From positions 400,669-464,668 of the forward strand of contig NZ_AUIK01000001.1 of assembly GCF_000423665.1 (NCBI RefSeq): 64,000 bases of DNA, read 5' to 3'. Made by a program: the position numbers and the translations under genes. Source of the stretch: Solirubrobacter soli DSM 22325. Its GTDB lineage: Bacteria > Actinomycetota > Thermoleophilia > Solirubrobacterales > Solirubrobacteraceae. The notes beneath the pieces were generated by a model. It was not told where the DNA came from. It did no database searches and worked only from the letters and a program-made list of their open reading frames with translations. Numbering within the stretch: position 1 is the first letter of the stretch; each line of letters starts with the position of its first letter. Shown here one piece after another: positions 34,901 to 42,150 of this stretch.

Positions 34901-36779
34901 GCCGGATCCTCGCGGTGAAGCGGTCCGCGATGCCGTCCTCGATCGCGCGGATGTGCAGCCTGAGCTCGATGCCGGCGGTGACCAGCCGCGCGACGCCGTC
35001 GCGACGGAGCGTCATCCGGACCTCGCTGCGCGTTTCCGCGTCCGGAATGATCCGCTCGATCTCGCTGTGGGTGAGCAGGGCGCCGGATGCACCGACGAGC
35101 CGTGTCAGGAGCTTGGCGGTCACCGGGGTCGTGCCCGTCCACGCGAAGTCGTTGACGTCCTCGCCGATCACGAGCACCGGATCGAGCACGTCCTCGTCCT
35201 CGTCCGCGGCCTCCTCGAGGTTCATGCGCCGGTCGGCCACCCACGCGTTGAGGGCGTGGCACGCCCCACGGGCGACGGCGAAGTTCGGCACCCCCGCCAC
35301 GACGGCGAGGTCCGGGTCCCGCGCCCGCGACAGGGCCTCGAAGAGGTGCCTGAAGCCCGCGTCGTCGAGCGGCTCGCTCGGAACGAGGACGCGGCACGTG
35401 TTGCCATCGCCGCCCTGTGCTCTCAAGGGCCGGCCGTCGATCAGGACCTGGTCGCCCTCGACGGTCACCGAGCCGTACTCGAAGCGCAGCTCGCCAGGCG
35501 GCTCCTGCCCGGCGCGATGCGGAAGCGTGTCGGGAAGCGCGGCGAGGTGCGCGCGGAGCACGGTGCCCGGGACCTCGGCGAGCCGGAGCTCGTCCTCGAC
35601 CATCAGGACGTCGTGCGACAACCCGCCATGGTCGTAGCCGACCAGCTGATCCTCGGCACGGACCGTCACGAGCCCGGCATGACGCTTGATCACGCGGTCG
35701 ACCCGATAGAGCCCGCGCGTGCCCTCGCGCGGGCCGGCGACGCTCGTCGACCGCCGGTCGAACGCCCACGCCAGCACGCTCGCCGACCGCCCGGCCTTCA
35801 GGCGCGGAACGCGAGCGTCGGAGCGGATCGCGGCCTCGTATGACGCGCCGAGCGTGGCGGGAATCCCGCGCCCCGAGTCGCCGACCACGATCTCGACGCC
35901 ACGGCGCTCCGAGCGCGAGATCCACTCCGCGAATCCGCGCTCACACGGCGGGTACTCGTTTGCGGGGAGCTGCAGTGAAGGCGGGTGTGCGAAGGCCGCG
36001 ACGAGCGCGAAGTCGGCGTCCGAGTGGCGCACCGCGTTGTCGATGAGCTCGTGCAGTACCACCCGCGAGAGCGCACCCGCGTCGAACCGGCTCCCGATGC
36101 CCCGGTTGTGGAGATCCAGGACCTGGACGAGGTGCTCCCCGACCGCGTCGATGTCGTCCTTCTCGGTCGGTCGCAACCACTGGAGCGCAACGATGCTCGT
36201 CGCGCGTCCGTGCTGCTTGGGGAGGCTGGTCTCGAAGCTGGGGACCCTGGGCGGCGTCGCGGGAAGCGGCGCGTCGGCGCTCGAGTCGTAGTCGTCGACG
36301 ATCCGGAGCGGCGCTCCTTCGAGATGGCCCGACAGGAGGACGCCGGGGAAGTTCAGCCACCGCTGCAGGTAGTCCTTCGCCGCGGCGCGTCTGGCCGAGC
36401 GCTGGAGCAGCACACGCCGCTTGCGTTCCGGCAGTGGGCTGTCGGCGCTTGCGAAGTGCGCTTCCGCGCGGCGTTCACGCCCCAGGGGAAGCGCGAGCAG
36501 GACGGGGACCTCGTCGCGGAGGGCACGCTCGATCAGCAGCGCGGTCCTGACCACGGCGCTGAGCTCGACCCACTCGATGCGGGACACATCGAAGAACAGG
36601 CCCTTCTCGCGGACCTCCGCGCTCCACGCGCCGTCCTTGAAGACCCGGTGCGGACGCCGCAGCCACGACTCGAGCTCGGCGGGCACGAGCGCGCGTTTGG
36701 TGTGCCACACCGGGACCGGGTGATCCTCCACCCGCAGGGCGGTGATCGGCCGGCGGCGGCTGTGTCGCTCGTCGTTCAA
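31983..36779 (-). CDS. Giant protein: GHKL ATPase - two phosphoribosyltransferase-like domains - C-terminal GHKL
   Basis: About 1598 residues. The TTG at 36779 overlaps the upstream stop (TTGA) and is preferred; an ATG at 36827 is an alternative. A STAS/small alpha-beta-like part precedes a GHKL ATPase with HELIDNAVRH (~243-252) and VGDSGRGIP (~300-307). A phosphoribosyltransferase-like domain has the PRPP loop VVIYADLVASGESV (~735-746), and a second, more degenerate one has VVVVDWGALEGRTI (~948-961) followed by a CPVC pair (~1051). A long helical region leads to a second GHKL-like domain (ELAQELVANVEEHW to SVTVTFQRAA). No histidine-kinase H-box is visible. Function unknown; the domain set suggests a nucleotide-dependent signalling or conflict ATPase. 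Confidence 0.82.
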   Translation of the reverse strand: MNDERHSRRRPITALRVEDHPVPVWHTKRALVPAELESWLRRPHRVFKDGAWSAEVREKGLFFDVSRIEWVELSAVVRTALLIERALRDEVPVLLALPLGRERRAEAHFASADSPLPERKRRVLLQRSARRAAAKDYLQRWLNFPGVLLSGHLEGAPLRIVDDYDSSADAPLPATPPRVPSFETSLPKQHGRATSIVALQWLRPTEKDDIDAVGEHLVQVLDLHNRGIGSRFDAGALSRVVLHELIDNAVRHSDADFALVAAFAHPPSLQLPANEYPPCERGFAEWISRSERRGVEIVVGDSGRGIPATLGASYEAAIRSDARVPRLKAGRSASVLAWAFDRRSTSVAGPREGTRGLYRVDRVIKRHAGLVTVRAEDQLVGYDHGGLSHDVLMVEDELRLAEVPGTVLRAHLAALPDTLPHRAGQEPPGELRFEYGSVTVEGDQVLIDGRPLRAQGGDGNTCRVLVPSEPLDDAGFRHLFEALSRARDPDLAVVAGVPNFAVARGACHALNAWVADRRMNLEEAADEDEDVLDPVLVIGEDVNDFAWTGTTPVTAKLLTRLVGASGALLTHSEIERIIPDAETRSEVRMTLRRDGVARLVTAGIELRLHIRAIEDGIADRFTARIRQQVEGFEGERIRITPSLAMVRGWISVRKALERPADVALAALALASRAQRAIQAQGPPTLLLADSAVEPATLKAVATAMRAGRRNVIPGEVGADGVQGVGVAHPSDQVVIYADLVASGESVRRCMSQVMRDGATPVAVACLLDSRPEPDRKVELWGVSIPVISLGKISAADSPREGEKPIFVDATNCEEREAPPFEGYAIKPKDLMAIAADARAIHFGHVGGSSGRHYTLYVSPNALLGVPELVERYVTSVTEWAAESELKDPRIELWHPTPEPRSSQPAAALVQLVRDARPEIASQTIPRQPVWGGWKFPPAVPSVAPGTEVVVVDWGALEGRTITEMMRLAAEAGAARVLACVCLSQLSPEQEWQLRSVRQIEVQVEVPGIEPQAQLFGADGSPPRRRLVSRTVPVEVRFTSTIGVRAYTPSECPVCMKGRHLGMQIMPTDDLVAYAHDQRDQRLRLMTREELSSEPDVEHVRSPLPGERTVEMIRLRDMLDAALRSTRRRHELAELLDRLAPREPRARDLMRLLDAEGQWLRRPPLVFARLRDRLAFLAIRISLDHHTEPEDRVSAINVLRTSSKQFFADYGPDIFRQCHDDDGATMALMHGFLTYSERPYLRAEGAWTPLVYALERIDEDVRDATVPRSSKGVREARVLLDRAKLRLGVARLTSYTLAETWKVLSQHFGPLYHRHGEEGPIRRLAQDAQHDVPTNTEDLHPLTWKDGVIIDWDRVARFLRDDLLPPLKRLRPVFATDAASEVLGEHAARFRHLLDEKRGVAEWPIAELIERIRYSSEPISDTDWKVFSDEFLWLFEVLLRATVPESVVPSSRLVRFLESAPSSLESFGREALARARKSSMIVREGDWELREGVNVFFPRERLRELAQELVANVEEHWRGRGGRQGVPPATIWMDSRVGGPDVSITLRNTETEPSARPGTLLETYERELAAFGGRLEHRHVSGSTDGTTFSVTVTFQRAA

Positions 36780-37561
36780 GAGGGTGACGCGGTTGCCTGG
36801 GCTTGCTCGAGCTCGCGGATCCGCCACGCCGCGCTCACCGCGTTGGCGAGCGCGATCACCGCCGCCTCTTCGTACGCTCCGGGCTGCCCGTCACGTGTCA
36901 GCACGGAGACCACGGCGACGGTGCGCTTCTCGAAGCGGACCGCCGCCGAGGCGATCCCGGTGAAGCTCAGCTGGCTCAGCTGCCAGAGGTCGCCGCGGTT
37001 GTCCGCGCCTTCGAACTTGGCCAGTGGGTCGTCCACGCGTTCGCTGCGGCCGTTGCCCCACACAGCGCCGACGTGCCCGAGCGTGGTGACATCGATCTTC
37101 CCGATCATGTCGCGCGGATCGTGATGCCAGCCGACCGCGTAGCGGCGCCCGTCCTCGCGCCAGACCACGATCGCCGGGTGATGCTGCTTGTCCGGGTCGA
37201 TCAATTCGGCGACCTTTCGCAGCCGTTGGGTCATCCACTCGTCGAACTCGCCCTGGCCGCTGAGGCTCTTGCGCAGCGACCGCAGCAGCTCCGCGCCTTC
37301 GCGGAGGCCCGCGGCGCGCGCGACCGCGTCACCACCCAGCCGCTTGCGTTCCGCGATCGCCGCGCACACCCAGAAGACGCGCAACACGAGCGCCGTGACC
37401 GTGATGCCGAAGATGATCCACTTGATCGTGGGATCGATGTTGTTGTTGGCGACGAGCCCGATGACGGAGAGGGCGCCGCCGAAGGTGAAGATGCCGCCGA
37501 AGACCTTTCCGGCCCAGCCCGCGAGGAGCTCGCGCCGCAGCGTCCCGAAGAGGAGCTTCAT
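36776..37561 (-). CDS. Membrane-anchored GAF-like sensor protein
   Basis: 261 residues, first gene of the operon. Two membrane helices at ~18-40 and ~47-70 (GIFTFGGALSVIGLVANN, WIIFGITVTALVLRVFW) are followed by a cytosolic domain that looks GAF-like: a central HHPAIVVWREDGRRYAVGWH strand pair and the closing VAVVSVLTRDGQPGAYEEAA plus a long helix. It probably tethers or informs the giant GHKL protein, whose start overlaps its stop. The ATG at 37561 lies 67 bp from the upstream gene; that gap holds two 17-bp direct repeats. Confidence 0.75.
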   Translation of the reverse strand: MKLLFGTLRRELLAGWAGKVFGGIFTFGGALSVIGLVANNNIDPTIKWIIFGITVTALVLRVFWVCAAIAERKRLGGDAVARAAGLREGAELLRSLRKSLSGQGEFDEWMTQRLRKVAELIDPDKQHHPAIVVWREDGRRYAVGWHHDPRDMIGKIDVTTLGHVGAVWGNGRSERVDDPLAKFEGADNRGDLWQLSQLSFTGIASAAVRFEKRTVAVVSVLTRDGQPGAYEEAAVIALANAVSAAWRIRELEQAQATASPS

Positions 37562-37597
37562 GGCGCGACTCTACTGGCGACTCCCTGACAGCGCCAC

Positions 37598-37632
37598 GGC
37601 AACCTCGCATTCAGGGGCGACCTCGCGTTCAG
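37598..37632. promoter_or_regulatory. Two tandem 17-bp direct repeats upstream of the three-gene operon
   Basis: GGCAACCTCGCATTCAG (37598-37614) and GGCGACCTCGCGTTCAG (37616-37632) agree at 15 of 17 positions and are one base apart, so their phase is 18 bp. They lie 37-71 bp before the sensor start, the second overlapping the stop codon of the upstream FAD gene. A tandem binding site for a regulator is plausible. Confidence 0.45.
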
Positions 37633-39001
37633 CGAATGCCCTGAGCGGGGCGGAAGCGGTTCGCCGGGTCGACCTCCTCCTTGACCCGGCGCAGCCGCGG
37701 CAGGTTCGCGCCGTAGTAGGCGCGCAGGGCGTTGCCGAGGTCGGGGTCCGCGTAGTTGGCGTAGGCGCCGCTGCCGTACGGGGCGATCGCCGCCCGCGCG
37801 CGCTTGACCCGGGACTTGGCGAGTGGAATCGCCGCGTAGCTGAGGACCTGCGCGCTGAAGCGGGCGTCGCGGTGCGGGAACGCGGTGTCCGTGCGGTGCG
37901 GCCGGTTGACGGCGCCACCGTAGGCGTCGAGGATCAGCGTCGCGCCGGTGTCGGCGGCGGCGAGGAAGGCCGTGCGACCCCGCGTGCTCAACCTCTTGGT
38001 GACGTAGAGGGACGAGGCGGCGAAGCTGGAGCGCTGCGGCTTGGCGCCCGCCCACCGGCGCTGGACCGTGAGGTAGTCGGCGCTGCCCACGGTGGGCGCG
38101 CCCTGCAGCGGGGCGATCAGCTTGGCCAGCGCCTGCGGCGAGCCCAGGTACTGGCCGAAGGCGCTCGCACCGTTGGCATCGAGGGTGAGGATCGCGGTGA
38201 GCGCGCTCGGGGCGGTCGGCGCGAAGGCCTCCCAGTCGTGCAGCGCCTCGTCGCGCGCGCCGCGCGGGTAGGTGACGCGGAAGAAGGAGGCCGTGCTCAC
38301 GCGGCGGGTCCTGAAGCGGATCGCGGTGACGATCCCGAAGCTCCCGCCGCCACCGCGCAGCGCCCAGAACAGGTCGTCGTCGTGCTCGACGCGCCGGCGC
38401 ACGCCGTCGGCGGTGACGACGTCGAAGCTCGTCACGCGATCGAGCGTGAGCCCGAACGCGCGGCCGGCCAGCCCCATCCCGCCGCCGAGCACGAGGCCGC
38501 CGACGGCCACCGTCGGGCAACTGCCTGCGGGGATCGTCACACCCTTGGCGGCGAGCCGGGCGTACACGTCGCCGAGGCGCGCGCCGGGGCCGATCGTCGC
38601 CTTGCCGTCGCCGTACGCGATCCGGTCGAGGTTGCGCAGGTCGACGACCACGGCCGAGTTGCTGGTCGAGTCGCCGTTGTAGCCGTGGCCGCCGGAGCGT
38701 GAGACGAGGCCGATCCCGTACCGGTCGGCCCACCTGACCACGGCGCGGACGTCGTCGCTGTCCTTGGCGACGAGGACGGCGGGCGGCTTGACGCCGTCGA
38801 AGCGGCGGTTGAAGACGACGCGCGCGGCGTCGTAGCCCCGGTCGCCGGGCGTCAGGACGCGGCCGCGGGTCGCCGCCCGCAGGGCCCGCGCCTGCTTCGG
38901 GGTGAGGCGCTTCGCCTGCGCGGACTCGGCCCCGGCGAGCAGCGCGGCGGTCGCGACGAGCAGCGTGCGCCGCGTGACCCTCCCCGTGTGAACAGTTTCA
39001 C
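37629..39001 (-). CDS. FAD-binding oxidoreductase (berberine-bridge type), apparent frameshift in the signal peptide
   Basis: The FAD-binding and BBE domains are open from the stop at 37629 back past 38976. SRSGGHGYNG holds the histidine that normally binds FAD covalently, GGGMGLAGRAFGL the next FAD segment, and NRFRPAQGIR the C-terminal BBE motif. The frame then reads back through a twin-arginine-like signal (VTRRTLLVATAALLAGAESA) without any ATG, GTG or TTG. A GTG at 39001 (VKLFTRG) would join it if one base were added in the G4 run at 38982-38985. Taken literally, the first usable start is the GTG at 38741, which would drop the signal and the first FAD strand. It is either a recent frameshift, a sequencing error or a non-standard start. 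Confidence 0.75.
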
Positions 39002-39036
39002 TCCCGGAACTCAGGCCGCGACGGTAGCGTGAATGG

Positions 39037-39798
39037 ATGACCTACCGGCGCTTCGTCGCCCTCGGGGACAGCACCACCGAGGGACTGATGGATCCGCTGC
39101 CAGACGGGAGCGGGTTCCGCGGCTGGGCGGACCGCTTCGCGGAGCTGCTCGCCGCGGTCGAGCCAGAGCTGCGCTACGCGAACCTCGCCGTGCGCGGCAA
39201 GCTCGCGTCACAGGTGCGCGAGACGCAGCTCGAGCCCGCCTTGGCGCTCGAGCCCGACCTCGTGTCGGTCCTGGCCGGCCTGAACGACATGCTGCGCCGC
39301 AACGTCGACATCGCCGCGGTCATCGGCGAGCTCGACGGCATGGTCGCCCGGCTGCGCGACGCCGGCGCCGACGTGCTCCTCTTCACGCTCCCGGACCCCG
39401 TGCCGATCAACCCGCTGGCCAAGACCGCCGCGGCGCGGCTGGTGCGGATGAACGACGCGATCCGCGAGATCGCCGCCCGCCGCGGCACGTTCATCGTCGA
39501 GCTCGACCGCCACGAGGTCTCCTCCGACCGCCGCCTCTGGAACGAGGACCGGCTGCACGCCAACCCGGAGGGCCACCGCCGGATCGCGCAGGCCGCCGCC
39601 CACGCGGTCGGGCTGCCCGACACCGACATGTCCTGGACGACCGCGTTCCCCTCTCCCCTGACGCGCCGCTCCCGCCGCTCCCACGCGGTCTGGTTCGGCC
39701 GCTACTTCACGCCCTGGTTGATCCGGCGGCTCCGCGGCCGCTCCTCCGGCGACGGGCGCGTGCCGAAGCGGCCGGAGCTCGAACCGGTTCGCCGCTGA
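39037..39798 (+). CDS. SGNH/GDSL-type hydrolase
   Basis: A 253-residue esterase or lipase-like protein. The four SGNH blocks are visible: FVALGDSTTEG (catalytic Ser), NLAVRGKLASQV (Gly), LAGLNDMLR (Asn) and NEDRLHANPEGH (Asp/His). No signal peptide is present, and the C-terminus is arginine-rich. ATG at 39037, divergent from the FAD oxidoreductase gene. The substrate is unknown. It ends 3 bp before the stop of the convergent acyltransferase gene. Confidence 0.9.
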   Translation: MTYRRFVALGDSTTEGLMDPLPDGSGFRGWADRFAELLAAVEPELRYANLAVRGKLASQVRETQLEPALALEPDLVSVLAGLNDMLRRNVDIAAVIGELDGMVARLRDAGADVLLFTLPDPVPINPLAKTAAARLVRMNDAIREIAARRGTFIVELDRHEVSSDRRLWNEDRLHANPEGHRRIAQAAAHAVGLPDTDMSWTTAFPSPLTRRSRRSHAVWFGRYFTPWLIRRLRGRSSGDGRVPKRPELEPVRR

Positions 39799-39801
39799 TC
39801 G

Positions 39802-40638
39802 TCAGCGCCGAAAGGGGCTCTTGCCCTTCTTCTTGCCCCGCCGCTTGGCGGCGAGCTTGACCTTGCGCACGACGACCTTGCGCTTGGGCTTCTTCCTGTG
39901 CGACTTGTTGTACGCGACACCGCCGCCCGCGGCGCCCGCGCCGATCGCGGCGAGGATCGCGGCGAGCAGGCCCGGGTTGGCCTTCAGGCGGGCGAACTCA
40001 CGCTCCACCTCGGGCCACACCTGGTTCTCGATCAGGTCGGCGGCCGCCTCGGGCGTCGCCTCGAGCTGGGACGGCTGGATCGCGGGCGCGAAGGACACTT
40101 GCACCTTCACCGGCCGCGGGAACCAGCCGTTGAAGAGCTTCTCGGTGCCGGTGATGGCGCACGGGACGATCGGCGCCTGCGCCTCGATCGCCAGCCGGCC
40201 CGCGCCCTTGCGCGGCGCACGCAGCTGCTCGGGGTCGCGGTGGCGCGTGCCTTCCGGGAACAGCGCCAGCACGCGCCCCCGCTCCAGATGCAGGCGGGCG
40301 GTCTCCAACGCCTCCGGGTCGGCCTCGCCGCGGCGCACCGGGAAGGCGCCGAGCCCGCACAGCAGCCGCGCCGACTTGCCCTCGAAGAGCTCGGTCTTGG
40401 CCATGAAGTGCAGGTGGCGCCTGGTCGCGAGACCGATGAAGAACGAGTCGTAGAAGCTCTTGTGGTTCGGGGCGATGATCGCCGGGCCCTCTTTGGGCAC
40501 GTACTCGTCGCCGGTCACCTTGAGCCGGTACCAGACGCCCGCGATCGGCGTGAGCACGACCCGCGCGGTGCCGTAGATCAACTTCGATGTGCCCCGCCTA
40601 CGGGAGAGCTCGTGCGCCTTCTCGTTCGTCATCGCCAT
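39802..40638 (-). CDS. 1-acylglycerol-3-phosphate acyltransferase-like protein (PlsC family) with a basic tail
   Basis: 278 residues. The acyltransferase motifs are NHKSFYDSFFIG (H-x4-D) and LFPEGTRHRDPEQL, and it transfers an acyl chain to a lysophospholipid or related acceptor at the membrane. A glycine/alanine-rich hydrophobic stretch (AAILAAIGAGAAGGGVAY) near residue 230 is followed by ~35 residues in which almost half are Lys or Arg, an unusual extension for the family. ATG at 40638; divergent from the fetA-like gene. Confidence 0.88.
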   Translation of the reverse strand: MAMTNEKAHELSRRRGTSKLIYGTARVVLTPIAGVWYRLKVTGDEYVPKEGPAIIAPNHKSFYDSFFIGLATRRHLHFMAKTELFEGKSARLLCGLGAFPVRRGEADPEALETARLHLERGRVLALFPEGTRHRDPEQLRAPRKGAGRLAIEAQAPIVPCAITGTEKLFNGWFPRPVKVQVSFAPAIQPSQLEATPEAAADLIENQVWPEVEREFARLKANPGLLAAILAAIGAGAAGGGVAYNKSHRKKPKRKVVVRKVKLAAKRRGKKKGKSPFRR

Positions 40639-40660
40639 TGGCGCGTGAAACTAACACGCA

Positions 40661-41386
40661 ATGACGAGCGGGATAGGAGTCCGGGAGCTCACGGTCTGCC
40701 GCGCCGGGCGCGTCGTGCTGCGCGAGCTGTCCTTCGACGCCCCGCGCGGGAAGGTGCTGGCGCTCGTGGGCGCCTCCGGCGCGGGCAAGAGCACGCTTCT
40801 GCGCTGCCTCAACCGGCTCGCCGAACCCGAGTCCGGGACGATCGAGTTGGACGGCGAGGACATCCGCGCCGTGGCGCCCCAGGTGCTGCGCCGCAGGGTC
40901 GCCCTGGTCGCGCAGGCGCCGGCGATGCTGCCCGGGACCGTCGCCGACAACCTCGCGTACGCGCTCGACGCGTTGACGGACGAGACGCGCGACGCGGCCC
41001 TGGCGGCGTCCGGCCTCGACGAGTCCTTCCTCACGCGCCCCGCGAAGCAGCTCAGCGGCGGCGAGCGGGCCCGGGTCGCGCTCGCGCGGGCGCTGACCCG
41101 CGACCCGGACGCGATCCTCCTCGACGAGCCAACCGCGGCCCTGGACCCGGAGACCGCGCACGTCATCGCCCGGACGGTCGCCGCGTTGGCGAAGCGCGAC
41201 CTCGCCGTGATCGTGGCGACGCACGACATGGCGTTGGCGCAAGAGGTCGCGGACGCGACGCTGCGCCTGAGGCCGGGCGGCGACGCCCCGCCGCCCTCGG
41301 CCGCGCCGCCCGCGGGCGCGCCGCGCCTCGCCGACCCGCCGTGCGGCGCCGACGCGCCGCCCGCCGACGGAGCGCCCGGCCGGTGA
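40661..41386 (+). CDS. ABC transporter ATP-binding protein, FetA-like
   Basis: 241 residues. The ATPase motifs are intact: Walker A GASGAGKST, Q-loop VAQAPAML, signature LSGGERARVALARAL, Walker B ILLDEPTAALD and the H-loop THDM. A proline/alanine-rich, probably disordered tail of ~40 residues ends the protein. It overlaps the permease gene (GTGA). The pair resembles FetAB (YbbLM), reported to export iron in E. coli under oxidative stress; that function is inferred here. Confidence 0.88.
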   Translation: MTSGIGVRELTVCRAGRVVLRELSFDAPRGKVLALVGASGAGKSTLLRCLNRLAEPESGTIELDGEDIRAVAPQVLRRRVALVAQAPAMLPGTVADNLAYALDALTDETRDAALAASGLDESFLTRPAKQLSGGERARVALARALTRDPDAILLDEPTAALDPETAHVIARTVAALAKRDLAVIVATHDMALAQEVADATLRLRPGGDAPPPSAAPPAGAPRLADPPCGADAPPADGAPGR

Positions 41387-42150
41387 GCTCCGGGGTCCTC
41401 CAGGTCGCGTGTGGCATCGCGTTCGTCGCGCTCGCCGCCGGGCTCGCGTGGCGGCTCGAGCTCGAGCTCACGCGCGAGATCGCCGTCGCCGCGGTGCGGG
41501 CGATCGTCCAGCTCACCGCGGTCGGCGCGCTGATCGCGCTCGTCTTCGAGTACGACGCGTTGGCGATCGCCTTCGTCGCCGCGATGGTCACGACCGCTGC
41601 GCTGACGAGCGGCGGGCGGATCAAGGGGGTCCCGCAGGCGCGGGCACGGGCGATCGCGGCGATCGGCATCCCCGCGGTCGGTGCCGCGGGCATCCTGATC
41701 GCGGTCGGTGCGTTCGAGCCGACGCCGCGCGCCGCGATCCCCACCGCGGGCATCCTGATCGGCGGGGCGATGACCGCCTGCACGCTCACGGGGCGGCGCC
41801 TGCTCGAAGGGCTCACCGGCGACGAGGACCTCATCGAGGCCCGGCTCTCGCTCGGCGACCGCATCCGCACAGCGCTCGCCCCGACCGTGCGGCAGGCGAT
41901 CCGGACCGGGCTCGTTCCGGCGATCGACCAGACCCGCAACGTCGGCATCGTCACGCTGCCGGGGACGTTCGTCGGCCTCGTGCTCGGCGGCGCCTCGCCC
42001 GCCGAGGCGGCGCGCATCCAGCTGACCGTGCTGTTGACGCTGCTGGCGGTCGAGCTGCTGGCCGCGACGGCGATCGCGGAGCTGATCGTCCGCACCCGGA
42101 TCGCTCCCGGCGAGCGGCTGCGCGAAGATGTCGTCGATGTTCGACGGTGA
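41383..42150 (+). CDS. ABC transporter permease, FetB-like
   Basis: 255 residues from a GTG overlapping the upstream stop. About seven hydrophobic helices are visible, with the family motifs AVRAIVQLTAVG, IPTAGILIGGAMTA, and RTGLVPAIDQTRNVGIVTLPG near the middle. It belongs to the UPF0014/FetB family of single-permease exporters, and pairs with the ATPase encoded just before it. Its end overlaps the dioxygenase gene by 23 bp. Confidence 0.9.
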   Translation: MSSGVLQVACGIAFVALAAGLAWRLELELTREIAVAAVRAIVQLTAVGALIALVFEYDALAIAFVAAMVTTAALTSGGRIKGVPQARARAIAAIGIPAVGAAGILIAVGAFEPTPRAAIPTAGILIGGAMTACTLTGRRLLEGLTGDEDLIEARLSLGDRIRTALAPTVRQAIRTGLVPAIDQTRNVGIVTLPGTFVGLVLGGASPAEAARIQLTVLLTLLAVELLAATAIAELIVRTRIAPGERLREDVVDVRR

